DNA from: DBFJGL01 sp048394785
GTDB taxonomy: Bacteria; Bacillota; Clostridia; Christensenellales; CAG-917
Assembly: GCA_048394785.1 (NCBI GenBank)
Contig: DBFJGL010000055.1
Location: 1 to 42,159 of the forward strand
Length of the DNA: 42,159 bases
Reading direction: 5' to 3'
In this document: piece after piece, positions 15,491-24,375 of the stretch
Layout of the letters: every line of letters begins with the position of its first letter
How positions within the stretch are numbered: position 1 is the stretch's first letter
Made by a program: the position numbers and the translations under genes
Notes under the pieces: generated by a model
Databases searched by the model: none
The model's input: only the letters and a program-made list of their open reading frames with translations
Told to the model about the DNA's origin: nothing

Positions 15491-17225
15491 TTTCCGTCCC
15501 CCTTGCTTTCTTCGTATCGTGATAAAGAATTACGCTGCCTTCCTCGCCTTTCAACACGTCTTCTATGGGCATACCCTCGTGCTCCGCAATGATTTTTGCG
15601 ACGAGCGGCGAGCAGAAACCGCCCTGACATCTGCCCATACCCGGGCGGACGCGGCGTTTTATACCGTCGACGGTGGGCACTTTTAGAGGCTGTTCGAGCG
15701 CGTCGATGATTTCTCCTTTGCTCACTTCCTCACATCTGCATATAATCTCGCCGTAATCGGGATTGGACGCAATATATTCCGCGCGCGTTTTCTCGTCGAC
15801 TTCCGCAAGACGGGGCGTGTGCTTAACGACGGGATTAAAGGACGCGTTATCCGTTGCGTTCAGTTCTTCCTTAACCCACTTGCGCACATCCACGGCTATG
15901 GCGGGCGCGGCGGTGATGCCCGGCGACTGTATGCCTGCCGCCTCTATGATGTTTTTGGTGAATATTCCTTTGCGCACCACGAAATCTTCTTCGTAAGTTG
16001 CCGCGCGCAAGCCTGAAAAATAAGTTATTATATCGCCCTTGTTCAGCTGTTCCGCGGCAAGGCTCTGCTTCTTTATAATGCGGTCGATGTCCTCTATCGA
16101 CGTGGAAATATCTTCGCGCGACGGAACTTCGTGCGCGTCGGGACCGACCAGAATATTGCCGTCTACGGTGCGCATCACGCCGCCGCCTTTGGTATGTCCC
16201 ACCGAATTTTTGCCGACCGGCTCTCTGTATTCTTCGGGCAGCGGGTTAAAGTAACTGCGCGCGTAAGAAGACAGCGCGTAATAAGCTTTTTTCTTGTCGA
16301 GAATGAGGTCGGTGCCCTTTCTCGGGTGAATTGTAAAGGTTCTGTCGCCCGCCATATCGGCAATTACGTCGGAGTAAATGCCCGCCGCGTTGACGACCAT
16401 TTTGGGATAAATAGTGCCGCGGTTTGTCTTTACGGCTTTGATTACGCCGTCTTTGACTTCCATTCCCGTAACGGCAGTATTGAGCGACACTTTCGCGCCG
16501 TTTTCAATGGCGTTGTCGGCAAGCGCAATCGTGGTCTTATACGGCGAAACGACGCCGCCCGTCGCCATATACATCGCGCCCGTCACCCAGCTCGGAGGCG
16601 TGGGTTCGAGTTCTTTGAGTTCTTCGGGCGTGACATAACGTATGCCCTCTATGCCGAGTTGTTTGGCACGCAATTTGTATAGGGGGGCGACGATTTTCGT
16701 CTCCCATTTGGACGAAAACATAAATATCTGCGCCCAACGCTTCAATTTAAGCCCCAGCTCGTCCGCAAGTTTGTCGTACATGCGGTTGCCGAGAAGAACG
16801 TAATGCAGCTTCTGCTGTCCTTTGTGCAAGTCTATGCCCACGTGAATGCATCCGTCGTTGCGCGACGACGCCCCTACGCCGACGTCGTTGCCGCATTCGA
16901 CAAGCATAACGTCGAGATTAAGTCTTGTGAGTTCTCTCAACGCCGCGCAGCCCATAATTCCGCCGCCTATGACGAGAACGTCGGGCGTTGCGCCGTCCAC
17001 GGCGTTGTCTTTTATCAACGGCCGTTTGATTTCTTCCTTAAAGCCTTTCAGCTTAATATCGTTCAGCACGCCGAGCGACTTCTTGCTGACGGCGGCGCGG
17101 CCGCATCTGTAAACGTCCGCCCAATTATCGAGTTCGCCCGTCAACCGCACGCAACCCCTGTACTCCTCCACTTTTACCGAAGGCGCGATTTTGTGTACGG
17201 CTTTTTCAATTGCTCTGATGTTCAT
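15483..17225 (-). CDS. GlpA-like FAD-dependent glycerol-3-phosphate dehydrogenase with 2Fe-2S domain
   Basis: 580 residues. A D-amino-acid-oxidase-type FAD fold ('VLVIGGGIMGCAALREL', about 83-110) with 'GVGASSRNDGCIHVG' is followed near the C-terminus by a BFD-like [2Fe-2S] domain: 'IICRCEEVSKGEI' (about 495) and 'GMGRCQGGFC' (about 535), giving the CxC...CxxxxC ligand set. This is the architecture of GlpA, which oxidises glycerol-3-phosphate to dihydroxyacetone phosphate. Related proteins can act on other hydroxy acids, so the substrate is inferred. An 80-residue N-terminal extension precedes the FAD fold. It overlaps the synthetase gene by 20 nt and has a GAGG site 7 nt before the ATG. Confidence 0.85.
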   Translation of the reverse strand: MNIRAIEKAVHKIAPSVKVEEYRGCVRLTGELDNWADVYRCGRAAVSKKSLGVLNDIKLKGFKEEIKRPLIKDNAVDGATPDVLVIGGGIMGCAALRELTRLNLDVMLVECGNDVGVGASSRNDGCIHVGIDLHKGQQKLHYVLLGNRMYDKLADELGLKLKRWAQIFMFSSKWETKIVAPLYKLRAKQLGIEGIRYVTPEELKELEPTPPSWVTGAMYMATGGVVSPYKTTIALADNAIENGAKVSLNTAVTGMEVKDGVIKAVKTNRGTIYPKMVVNAAGIYSDVIADMAGDRTFTIHPRKGTDLILDKKKAYYALSSYARSYFNPLPEEYREPVGKNSVGHTKGGGVMRTVDGNILVGPDAHEVPSREDISTSIEDIDRIIKKQSLAAEQLNKGDIITYFSGLRAATYEEDFVVRKGIFTKNIIEAAGIQSPGITAAPAIAVDVRKWVKEELNATDNASFNPVVKHTPRLAEVDEKTRAEYIASNPDYGEIICRCEEVSKGEIIDALEQPLKVPTVDGIKRRVRPGMGRCQGGFCSPLVAKIIAEHEGMPIEDVLKGEEGSVILYHDTKKARGTENE

Positions 17226-18726
17226 TCTTCAACCTCACAAAGTCGATTTTTCCTATATTGGTGCGCGGAAGTTCCTCCACGCAAACGATATATTCCGGCG
17301 TATGCCAATGGGAAAGCCGTTTGCTTATGTGAGTTTTGACAAGAGCTTTTTCCTGTTCGGAAAATCTGCCCTCCAAAAAAAGCGAAATATAAGTCTTTCC
17401 CCCGACGAGCGTATCGGTTGCGGCGCATTCCTTCACAAAAGGAAGCTCCTTTGCCGTACGCTCTATTTCAATCGGAAACACGTTCATTCCCGATATTTTT
17501 ATCAATCTTTTTTTCCTGCCCAGATAGGTCATTGCGCCGTCTTCGGACACTGAAAAGTAATCGCCCGTTTTAAGCCATCTTTCGCCGTCCGACTCCAAAA
17601 ACGCCTCTTTGGTCGCTTTTTCGTCGTTGAGATAGCCTTTCATAATCTGTTCCGAGCTTATAAGCAGCTCGCCGCTGCCCGTCTTAAAGATGTTGCCGTC
17701 GTCTGACAACAGAGCCGTTTTTACGCCGCGCAACGCGCGTCCCGCTCCGTCGGTGAAAGGTTCGCGGTTTACGCTTACGCAGCTGCACGCCTCCGTAAGT
17801 CCGTAACCTGCCGACACTCTGCCCGTCGAGCCCGCCTCTTTAAGCCGCGAATTGAACGCGCCTTCCGTGCTTTTAGACAACTCGTCGCCGCCGATGTAGA
17901 TATTCCTCAGATTTTTCAGCTTATCCCCCGAAAAATCCTCCCTCGCAAGCAACTTTTCCGCTATGCGGGGAATTGCTATCATAGTCGTTATATCGTTTTT
18001 CTCAAACGCGCTTACCGCGTTTTTTGCGGAGAATTTTGGCACAAGCACCGCTCTCATCGAAGTGGACAGCGAAGCATGTATGCCAACGCACATTCCGTAC
18101 CCGTGGAATATGGGCAGACTTGCAAGCATAGCGTCCGACTGCCCGAACCCGTCGCCCAACGACGATAAAAGATTGACGGCAAAGGTATTGACGGCTTTTG
18201 CGGTCAGCTCCACCGTTTTCGGCTCGCCGCTCGTACCGCCGGAGTGCATATAAAACGCAACGTCGCCGCCCGAGCCGACGTCCTTTACGTCACGGACTCT
18301 CCCTATGGGCAGTCCTACATAGGTATACGGTAAAAAGTAGGGGCAAAATATTTTCAACGCGCCCTCGGCGTATTTTGCAAACTTGAAAAAGTTTATGTCC
18401 GAAAGGAACACCGCTTTGGGATTTTGCTTTGCAAACTCTTTTGCGAATTCGTTTTCGGACAGCTTGGGGTGCACGAGCGACGCCACCGCGCCCAACTTTG
18501 ACGCGGCATACACCGCCGCTATACTCTGTTCTATATTCGGAGCTGCAATCATCACGACGTCGCCCTTTCCTATGCCGGCGCGTAAAAGCCCCGACGCGAC
18601 CTTGTCAATCTCGAAAAACAGCTTATCAAACGCAGTTTTTCTGCCTCCTCTCACAAGCGCGGTACCGCCTTCTTTGGCACGGTATCCGCGCATAAATTGA
18701 TAGATTGACGCGTCGACCTCGAACAT
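17206..18726 (-). CDS. AMP-forming acyl-CoA synthetase/ligase
   Basis: A 506-residue adenylate-forming enzyme. Core motifs are 'YMHSGGTSGEPKT' (ATP loop, about 160-172), 'YGLTEA' (about 310), 'LKTGDYF', 'GRKKRLIKISGMNVFP' (hinge) and the catalytic-lysine segment 'NIGKIDF' near the end. It would activate a carboxylic acid, most likely a fatty acid, as acyl-AMP and then acyl-CoA; chain length is unknown. It is the first gene of the six-gene operon. A good promoter ends 7 nt before the ATG and no ribosome site is present, so a leaderless transcript is likely. In this operon it could supply acyl groups to the lipid-type enzymes downstream. Confidence 0.87.
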   Translation of the reverse strand: MFEVDASIYQFMRGYRAKEGGTALVRGGRKTAFDKLFFEIDKVASGLLRAGIGKGDVVMIAAPNIEQSIAAVYAASKLGAVASLVHPKLSENEFAKEFAKQNPKAVFLSDINFFKFAKYAEGALKIFCPYFLPYTYVGLPIGRVRDVKDVGSGGDVAFYMHSGGTSGEPKTVELTAKAVNTFAVNLLSSLGDGFGQSDAMLASLPIFHGYGMCVGIHASLSTSMRAVLVPKFSAKNAVSAFEKNDITTMIAIPRIAEKLLAREDFSGDKLKNLRNIYIGGDELSKSTEGAFNSRLKEAGSTGRVSAGYGLTEACSCVSVNREPFTDGAGRALRGVKTALLSDDGNIFKTGSGELLISSEQIMKGYLNDEKATKEAFLESDGERWLKTGDYFSVSEDGAMTYLGRKKRLIKISGMNVFPIEIERTAKELPFVKECAATDTLVGGKTYISLFLEGRFSEQEKALVKTHISKRLSHWHTPEYIVCVEELPRTNIGKIDFVRLKNEHQSN

Positions 18727-18733
18727 AATATAA

Positions 18734-18762
18734 AGTATAAACTAATATTAAATAGTAGTCAA
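18734..18762 (-). promoter_or_regulatory. Promoter of the six-gene acyl/glycerol-phosphate operon
   Basis: On the minus strand, TTGACT (18762-18757), a 17-bp spacer and TATACT (18739-18734), both near consensus. The -10 box ends 7 nt before the ATG at 18726, placing the transcript start at or within 1-2 nt of the start codon. Confidence 0.75.
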
Positions 18763-18991
18763 TACCAAATATTAACGAATGTATGATATTTTATTATTGC
18801 TTTTCGGCAAAGCACGTCGCTATACGCCTACATTTTTCATTGTCCGAACCTTTGCAACCGCACGTCGTTATTGCAACGCCGCCGCCTTTACCGTATTTGA
18901 AATCGCGCGGGACTAAAACTCTCGCTTTTGCGACGCTCCGTTAAGTTGTTTCGTGTTTTTGCATTCTAATCGCATCAAATTGAATGTTCGT
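18763..18991. other. Non-coding part of the divergent intergenic region
   Basis: Together with its flanks this is a 339-bp gap (18727-19065) between the acyl-CoA synthetase and the M23 gene. Apart from the two promoters, no gene, hairpin or repeat of note was seen. Confidence 0.5.
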
Positions 18992-19022
18992 TTGAAAAAT
19001 TTTTTAATTTTTTGAGTATATT
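18992..19022 (+). promoter_or_regulatory. Possible promoter of the M23 gene
   Basis: TTGAAA (18992-18997) and TATATT (19017-19022) with a long 19-bp spacer in a very AT-rich stretch. A sporulation sigma-factor promoter was looked for because of the SpoIIQ-like product, but none was convincing. Confidence 0.4.
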
Positions 19023-19065
19023 CCCCTCCAATGCGGCAATAATCATCGCAAACGGAGGTACAACA

Positions 19066-19719
19066 ATGAGCAAATTTACAGTCGCTGCAAAAAGATTCGG
19101 CGGATTTATGAAACGCAACGCGTTTTACTTTCTTATTATACTGTGCATAGCGTCAATAGCGGCGGTTATCGCGCTTGCGGTGACCAGAGATACAGGCGCA
19201 GGTGACACCAACATCTCCGTCGGTGACGACGAAGAACCCACAATCAAACCGGGCGACGACGATGAGAAGCCCGATGAAAAACCCGACGAGAAGCCCGATG
19301 AAAAACTGACTTTCGCAAGTCCGACCAACGGCAGTTCCGTTAAGGATTTTTCGGACGACCTGCTTGTGTGGGACACCACAAACAATCAGTTCTCCACTCA
19401 CCTCGGCATAGATTTTGTGTCTGACGACCTCAACGTATTCGCCGCCGCCAAAGGCAAGGTAAAAGACGTCGGATATAACGAGCTCGACGGTTACTACGTC
19501 GTTCTCACCCACGAAGACGGTTACGAAACGGGCTACTATTCCTTGGAAGCCGCTCCCGACCTCAAAGTCGGCGACGCAATCGAGCAAGGCGCCAATCTCG
19601 GCAAAATGTCAACGTCGCAAGGTTATGAAAGCGGCGACGGCGCGCACCTGCACTTCGAAGTCAAGCTCAACGGCGAACACATCAATCCCCTCGACGTGCT
19701 CGTCCTCGAAGAAAAGTAA
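19066..19719 (+). CDS. SpoIIQ-like M23 family peptidase
   Basis: 217 residues. An N-terminal membrane helix (about 19-39) is followed by an acidic spacer with repeats of DEKP (about 66-80) and an extracytoplasmic LytM/M23 domain. The zinc ligands are present: His112 and Asp116 in 'THLGIDF', and His194/His196 in 'AHLHFEVK'. 'ASPTNGSSVKDFSDDLLVWDTT' resembles clostridial SpoIIQ, the forespore partner of SpoIIIAH. Some SpoIIQ proteins have lost the site; this one keeps it, so endopeptidase activity is possible. The start is ATG 19066, with GGAGG 7 nt upstream; an earlier ATG at 19012 has no ribosome site. No SpoIIIA genes are nearby, so the SpoIIQ role is inferred. Confidence 0.82.
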   Translation: MSKFTVAAKRFGGFMKRNAFYFLIILCIASIAAVIALAVTRDTGAGDTNISVGDDEEPTIKPGDDDEKPDEKPDEKPDEKLTFASPTNGSSVKDFSDDLLVWDTTNNQFSTHLGIDFVSDDLNVFAAAKGKVKDVGYNELDGYYVVLTHEDGYETGYYSLEAAPDLKVGDAIEQGANLGKMSTSQGYESGDGAHLHFEVKLNGEHINPLDVLVLEEK

Positions 19720-19739
19720 TCCGCAATTTACAAACGCAA

Positions 19740-19775
19740 CTCGCAATGACAACATATATAAAATGTCATTGCGAG
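19740..19775. repeat. Perfect inverted repeat after the M23 gene
   Basis: CTCGCAATGACA (19740-19751) and TGTCATTGCGAG (19764-19775) are perfect 12-bp inverted arms around a 12-nt AT-rich spacer, 20 nt after the M23 stop. No T run follows, so it is not a classic terminator. It is the junction of two head-to-head repeat ends of the TCATTGCGAG family. Confidence 0.75.
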
Positions 19776-19822
19776 GAATATTGCGAATATAGCAATATGA
19801 CGAAGCAATCCCCTATATGGAG
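19765..19822 (+). repeat. Dispersed TCATTGCGAG...GCAATCCCCTA repeat, copy 3
   Basis: Same ends as 4987-5040. The centre can form ATATTGC / GCAATAT. The 381-bp gap 19720-20100 holds this element, the inverted repeat at 19740, another repeat at 19863-19905 and a hairpin at 20041. No gene was seen. Confidence 0.75.
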
Positions 19823-19862
19823 GACTGAACCGCGTGGACGGTAATAAGCTCACATTCCTTTT

Positions 19863-19905
19863 ATGGGATTGCCGCGCTTTGCAAGCAAAGCTCGCAATGA
19901 CGACA
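19863..19905 (-). repeat. Dispersed hairpin repeat, copy 4
   Basis: Contains GCTTTGC-AA-GCAAAGC inside 'GATTGCCGC...GCTCGCAATGAC'. Compared with copy 1 (GCATTGC-AA-GCAATGC) both arms changed together, so pairing is kept. Confidence 0.75.
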
Positions 19906-20040
19906 TTTATCTTGTTAGCAAGCGGAAAATAGCAATGACAGCATAAACAGAGTTATAGATTATATCCAACAAAACCGATTACAATTTCTTTAAATTTGCC
20001 CTACGGCATAACCAAAGAAGAAAATAATCTCCCCCTTAGC

Positions 20041-20068
20041 AAGAAAGCGGTCGCAAGACCGCTTTCTT
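20041..20068. terminator. Strong hairpin at the 3' end of the large zinc-ribbon gene
   Basis: A 12-bp perfect stem AAGAAAGCGGTC / GACCGCTTTCTT with a GCAA tetraloop. Outer arms CCCTTAGC and GCTAAGGG can extend the structure. It lies 33 nt beyond the stop at 20101 on the minus strand. A true T run is missing, so it may be a terminator or an mRNA 3'-end stabiliser. Confidence 0.6.
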
Positions 20069-20100
20069 GTATGCTTTAGCTAAGGGCTTATGAAATGCCG

Positions 20101-23100
20101 TTAAACCAAAACCACGCTGTTTATCGTGATTGTGCCGTTATCATTACCCGACAACTGACTGCCGTCCTTTTTATATTTACACCTCAGATACTGCCCTGCG
20201 GCAAGCGTAATTTCTTTTGTAACAGTTTCACTCCCTGCTATTTTAACTATTTCTGTTCCGCCGGCAGTTACAATCAGATAATCATATTTTGCTTCCGACG
20301 ATACCGTGCTTGTAAAAGAAACGATAATATCGTTTACGGCATAAACCGTCAAAAATTCGTTGTCCGAACTATCGCTTTTATTGGTAGAAGTATAAGTGTT
20401 GCCCGACACGGAACATTGGCTGCTTTTCGTTACGGTATAATCCGTTCCCGCCACGGCATTCTGACCGGGGTATGTAATGCTCAATATATCGACATATACG
20501 CTATATCCCGAATTCGCCGCGAAATATGAGAATATCAATTCTTCTCCGCTATTAACATTTGCCGTTTTCGTCACATAGGAAGTTGAGCCGTTAGTATTAA
20601 ATACGCTGCCTCCGTTTTTAACCGTCAGCGTATTGTTTGACGAAACTCCGCTCACTTTATATCGATATGTAACCAATAACTCTCGTTGAGCGGTTACTTT
20701 CAACATTTCCGTTTCGCAATTAGGAAATGTTAATTCGACGAAATATTCACTGCTATTATCAGAGTACCAAGTAGCCTCAGTATAGTTATTGTTGATGTAT
20801 ACATTATAGTCGGCTCCCGAACGGTAAAAATCATCGGCTTTCAAATATTCCGTCGGCGATACCAAAAACCCTACGAATACTTCGTTACTGCTATATGCAT
20901 CATTATTATCATATGCGAATACAAGCTCGTCGCCGCTTTCAAGGGTTATTGTAATAACATCACCCTGCGATGAATAGCTGCTTCCGTTATAATGATTGGT
21001 TCTGACGCCGTTTTTGTAAACGTTAAGATAACTGCCGCTTGAACCTTCATTGATATATATGTATGCCAAGGTAATCGCGCTGTTTGATTTTATCTTCAAA
21101 AATTCAGCTTCGTATTCATATATAGCGTGAGTGCACTCGTAAAATTTGCTCCCGTCACTTTCAGTAGTGACCGAAGTGTAGTGTTCGTTTATATAAACAC
21201 TGTACTCATTAGTACCCGAGTAGTATTCATTCGCCTTGTCTTTGCCAATCGGGACATTGCCTGACAAACCGTCTGCAAAATTATCGTTATAATAGTCGAC
21301 GATATTTGTAAAGCCCGTATTCTGCCATTCGGATATAGTCTTGCTATCCCGCGACGAATACTGCAATTCGCTTGACGTGTAGTATATTTCCATTGTGCCG
21401 CTATACTCACTGTAATTCATATCCGTTATTTCGGCAGGATAATAGCCCTTGCGCCAACTGCCGTCGTAATAGGAAATATCAGCATACAAGTATAGCCCTC
21501 CGCTTCCGTGATTTTGCAGATTTATTCTGTTGCCATATGAGTCATACGATTTGTCGTTAAAACCATTTTCGAATATGCCGTCGCCATAACCGTAAGAATA
21601 GCAATCGGCGTTATATTCCACCGCTTCTACAAAATCACCGTCGCTGAATATAATGCGAACGTACTCTTTCAAGCTATATTCGAGTTCGTACGTCAAATTG
21701 TCTATCTGATAAAGAATATCGTTAAATTCACTCTCGCTGCCGACTGTTTCAAGACGCTCATACAGGTCGTCGAGCTCCGCCGCTATTCCCGACGCAGAAC
21801 TGTTGAAATACCAATACTCGTTGTCCAAACGCATATCGGGACTGCCCATTAAGTCTTCGACATCATATATATTCGAGCCGATAACTATCCTGTCAGCCTT
21901 ACGCAACGGGTCTGCCGCAAGCGCGAACGCGGGTCCGAGAGAGGCAAACGCCAATGCCGCGCACAGCACCCCCGTCACAATCTTTTGCGTTCTGCTCTCG
22001 CGCGAGGTGAGCGGCACTTTTTTGTCGTAATGATGCCCCATTCCCAAACCGAAGAATATCGGCGAGAATATTATTGCAAGAATAGGATAAATAAGCCCTG
22101 CCGCAAGATATGACGCGCTGAACGAATAATCAAGTGCCTGCGACGTGGCAAACATACCTATGAACGCAAAATAAGACAGCGTATAAATTATGTTAAAAGG
22201 TATTCTGCCAATATCTTTTTTGCCCGATACCAGCGCAATGATAAAACCGATTAGCGACACGGGAATCAATACACCGTAGCATATTACCGAAATGGTATTA
22301 AATGCACCTCCTCCCAACACGGACGCGCCGTAATAGATTAAATTCATTACGGACGTAATGAGCATAACCAAAAACGCCGCCGCGCGATATAAGGCATAAC
22401 GACCTCTCACCCAAATCGACTCGATTACGTCGTCAAAAGACAAATCGTATTTTGCGCTGTACACCATACCGACGCCGCCGAAACTATACGCCGCAATCGG
22501 CTCGGAACTTTCTTCTATAAACTCGTCGCCGTCGTCGTAACTCACCTCGGCAACGGGATAAGACGGCTCTAAAACGTCGCCGCCATAGCCTGTCGCTCCG
22601 AAAGCCGCGTTGTTCGCGCACATCGCCGCCTGCTCTTTTTCTCTCTGCGCCGCCGCTCTTTCCGCATTCTTGGCTTTGACCTTGGCAACAAACTCCGCAG
22701 TTTTTGTTTTGACGGCTATGAGATACGTAACGATATGGGTTTTGAATTCCTCCCCGTCATTCGTTATCGTTGCCACGTAGAGGAAAGGCGAACCTGCGAA
22801 CCAAATCATAACGAAACTGAGTGCCGCCGCCGCGCCGCCGCCTGCCTGCACCTCTTTGTTTGCGCCGCCGATTAAAACACACGCCGCAACAAAAAGACAC
22901 GCATATATTACCATTTGCGCAACGTAAAAGATATATTTTATCCTCTTATTCTGCACGTCTAATATGCTGAGGACGAGCTGTGCTATGCCTGCCGACATCA
23001 GTATTGCCGCCATCGACACTATAAACGCGGAAGAACCGTACCCGTTTTCTATTACCTCGAGAATTTTGCCCATTTCAACGAGCTCGTATCCCGTAAACCG

Positions 23101-23631
23101 TAAGAACAACCCGTCTACCGCCGGAGCCGCCATAAAACAAAACATCAGCAATGCAAAGAATATCGTCGTGCACGGGAACAAAAACTGCATTGCGTTTTGA
23201 TAAACAGTTCTCCCCGCCGTCGAATATATTTCCGCTTTCTTTTTGCTTTTAACGTAATCGGCAGTTTTTTCTTCGGCATACGGTATGTCTTCCGACGCAC
23301 TTTCGGAAGCCGCAATTTCACATTCTTCCGCACCTTGCGACGCGCCGTCGCTTTCCGCAACGGTATCCGCATCGTTTTGCTCTGCCTCAGCCGCGCCGCC
23401 GTCCGTCATACCGTCCGCATTTTCTACGCCCTCATCGGGCAAACCGACGGCAACGGACGCGACATTCGCAACGTCGTCTTCAACATTGCAAACATTGACC
23501 GCTTCCGTATCAACCGTTTCTGCCGTTTCAGTCGGGGCTTTTACAGCAAACAGCTTATTGCAAGAGGCGCAAAAAAACTTGCCGTCCTCTCGGCTTTCAA
23601 GCTCCCCTCCGCATTTAGGACATCTCTTCAT
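20101..23631 (-). CDS. Zinc-ribbon polytopic membrane protein with large extracellular beta-repeat region
   Basis: 1176 residues, not a recognised family as a whole. In order: a zinc ribbon 'CPKCGG...CASCNKLF' (about 4-28); an acidic, alanine-rich linker (to about 140); nine predicted membrane helices (about 147-170, 200-222, 232-255, 264-287, 415-435, 444-468, 478-497, 503-530, 548-570); a short SmpA/BamE-like stretch 'IGSNIYDVEDLMGSPDM' (about 585); a Tyr/Ser/Asn-rich region; and three related beta-rich repeats (about 800-925, 935-1052, 1058-1176) with the plan 'YxVxIxxxYT...FLxVxxxxxIxxxY...GExLxFxY'. An odd number of helices puts the ribbon inside and the repeats outside. The start has a GGGAG site. 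It follows the TM2-domain gene by 12 nt. The C-terminal half is visibly more AT-rich than the N-terminal half. Function unknown; a sensor or surface-binding role is a guess. Confidence 0.8.
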   Translation of the reverse strand: MKRCPKCGGELESREDGKFFCASCNKLFAVKAPTETAETVDTEAVNVCNVEDDVANVASVAVGLPDEGVENADGMTDGGAAEAEQNDADTVAESDGASQGAEECEIAASESASEDIPYAEEKTADYVKSKKKAEIYSTAGRTVYQNAMQFLFPCTTIFFALLMFCFMAAPAVDGLFLRFTGYELVEMGKILEVIENGYGSSAFIVSMAAILMSAGIAQLVLSILDVQNKRIKYIFYVAQMVIYACLFVAACVLIGGANKEVQAGGGAAAALSFVMIWFAGSPFLYVATITNDGEEFKTHIVTYLIAVKTKTAEFVAKVKAKNAERAAAQREKEQAAMCANNAAFGATGYGGDVLEPSYPVAEVSYDDGDEFIEESSEPIAAYSFGGVGMVYSAKYDLSFDDVIESIWVRGRYALYRAAAFLVMLITSVMNLIYYGASVLGGGAFNTISVICYGVLIPVSLIGFIIALVSGKKDIGRIPFNIIYTLSYFAFIGMFATSQALDYSFSASYLAAGLIYPILAIIFSPIFFGLGMGHHYDKKVPLTSRESRTQKIVTGVLCAALAFASLGPAFALAADPLRKADRIVIGSNIYDVEDLMGSPDMRLDNEYWYFNSSASGIAAELDDLYERLETVGSESEFNDILYQIDNLTYELEYSLKEYVRIIFSDGDFVEAVEYNADCYSYGYGDGIFENGFNDKSYDSYGNRINLQNHGSGGLYLYADISYYDGSWRKGYYPAEITDMNYSEYSGTMEIYYTSSELQYSSRDSKTISEWQNTGFTNIVDYYNDNFADGLSGNVPIGKDKANEYYSGTNEYSVYINEHYTSVTTESDGSKFYECTHAIYEYEAEFLKIKSNSAITLAYIYINEGSSGSYLNVYKNGVRTNHYNGSSYSSQGDVITITLESGDELVFAYDNNDAYSSNEVFVGFLVSPTEYLKADDFYRSGADYNVYINNNYTEATWYSDNSSEYFVELTFPNCETEMLKVTAQRELLVTYRYKVSGVSSNNTLTVKNGGSVFNTNGSTSYVTKTANVNSGEELIFSYFAANSGYSVYVDILSITYPGQNAVAGTDYTVTKSSQCSVSGNTYTSTNKSDSSDNEFLTVYAVNDIIVSFTSTVSSEAKYDYLIVTAGGTEIVKIAGSETVTKEITLAAGQYLRCKYKKDGSQLSGNDNGTITINSVVLV

Positions 23632-23643
23632 AATCCGCTCCCG

Positions 23644-24375
23644 TTATTTCTTTTCCTTCTTGGGCTTTTTCGTGTTTACGACCAACCCGAGCTCCATCAT
23701 TATCTTTTCGAGGTTCTTCTTGCGCGCGTCTTTATGCGCAACGAAAACGTCGACGAAGTTCCAGATAAAAAATGTTGCCACGCCGAAAAACAGTTTGCAT
23801 ATACCGAGTCCGACGTATCCCGAATACATACGGTCAGCTCCGAAGAAAAAGAGGAATAAGGACAGATACAATGTTGTTTTCGGGGACTTTACGTTTGCCG
23901 CCGCCGCTTTCCGAGCCTGTTGCAGGGGTGCGTTCATTACCGAATTCAACAGCGTATCTCTTTGTTTTCTCGGCACATATTCCAACAATGAATTTGCAAT
24001 CATTATCTTTTCCGCATAATCGGAAGTGAGCGTGCCGCCGCAAACGACAGGTTGTGCCGCGCTGTGAACGGCAGGTATGTTTTGCACCCCCTGCGCCTGT
24101 TGCGGCGCCGGCTGCACTGCATTATTCTGCGCGCCTTGCGCACTCGGTGCAACCGCAACGGCTTTCGGAGCGACGTTTTGAACTTGCGCTGCGTTTTGAA
24201 CAGGCGCAAAGTTCTGAACAGGCATCTGCGGCTGATTTTGAACCGCGGCTTGATTGACCGTCGGTGCGCTTACTCCGCACGCGCACTTCGCGCCGCACGC
24301 AGGACACACCGCTACGGATACGCCGTCTTCCACGCTCAATACCGCTCCGCATTTGTAACATCTGAATTTTCTCAT
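23644..24375 (-). CDS. Zinc-ribbon and TM2-domain membrane protein
   Basis: 243 residues. A zinc ribbon at the N-terminus ('CYKCGAVLSVEDGVSVAVCPACGAKC', about 5-31) is followed by a Gln/Ala/Val/Pro linker with repeats of 'VQN.A' (about 36-110) and, at about 170-225, a TM2 domain: two helices around 'FFGADRMYSGYVGLGICKLFF' with 'IWNFVDVFV'. TM2 proteins are small membrane proteins of varied or unknown role. The start is ATG 24375, with GGGAGG 5 nt upstream; an upstream in-frame ATG at 24435 lacks this. It is the first gene of a two-gene unit with the 1176-residue protein; both begin with a zinc ribbon. Confidence 0.85.
   Translation of the reverse strand: MRKFRCYKCGAVLSVEDGVSVAVCPACGAKCACGVSAPTVNQAAVQNQPQMPVQNFAPVQNAAQVQNVAPKAVAVAPSAQGAQNNAVQPAPQQAQGVQNIPAVHSAAQPVVCGGTLTSDYAEKIMIANSLLEYVPRKQRDTLLNSVMNAPLQQARKAAAANVKSPKTTLYLSLFLFFFGADRMYSGYVGLGICKLFFGVATFFIWNFVDVFVAHKDARKKNLEKIMMELGLVVNTKKPKKEKK

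Noticed and set aside
18727..19065. Riboswitch or sporulation-sigma promoter before the M23 gene
   Set aside because: No conserved riboswitch core or convincing sigma-F/G boxes could be found by eye.
23197..24019. Plus-strand frames opposite the zinc-ribbon genes
   Set aside because: They are low-complexity and mirror genes that have zinc ribbons, membrane helices and ribosome sites.
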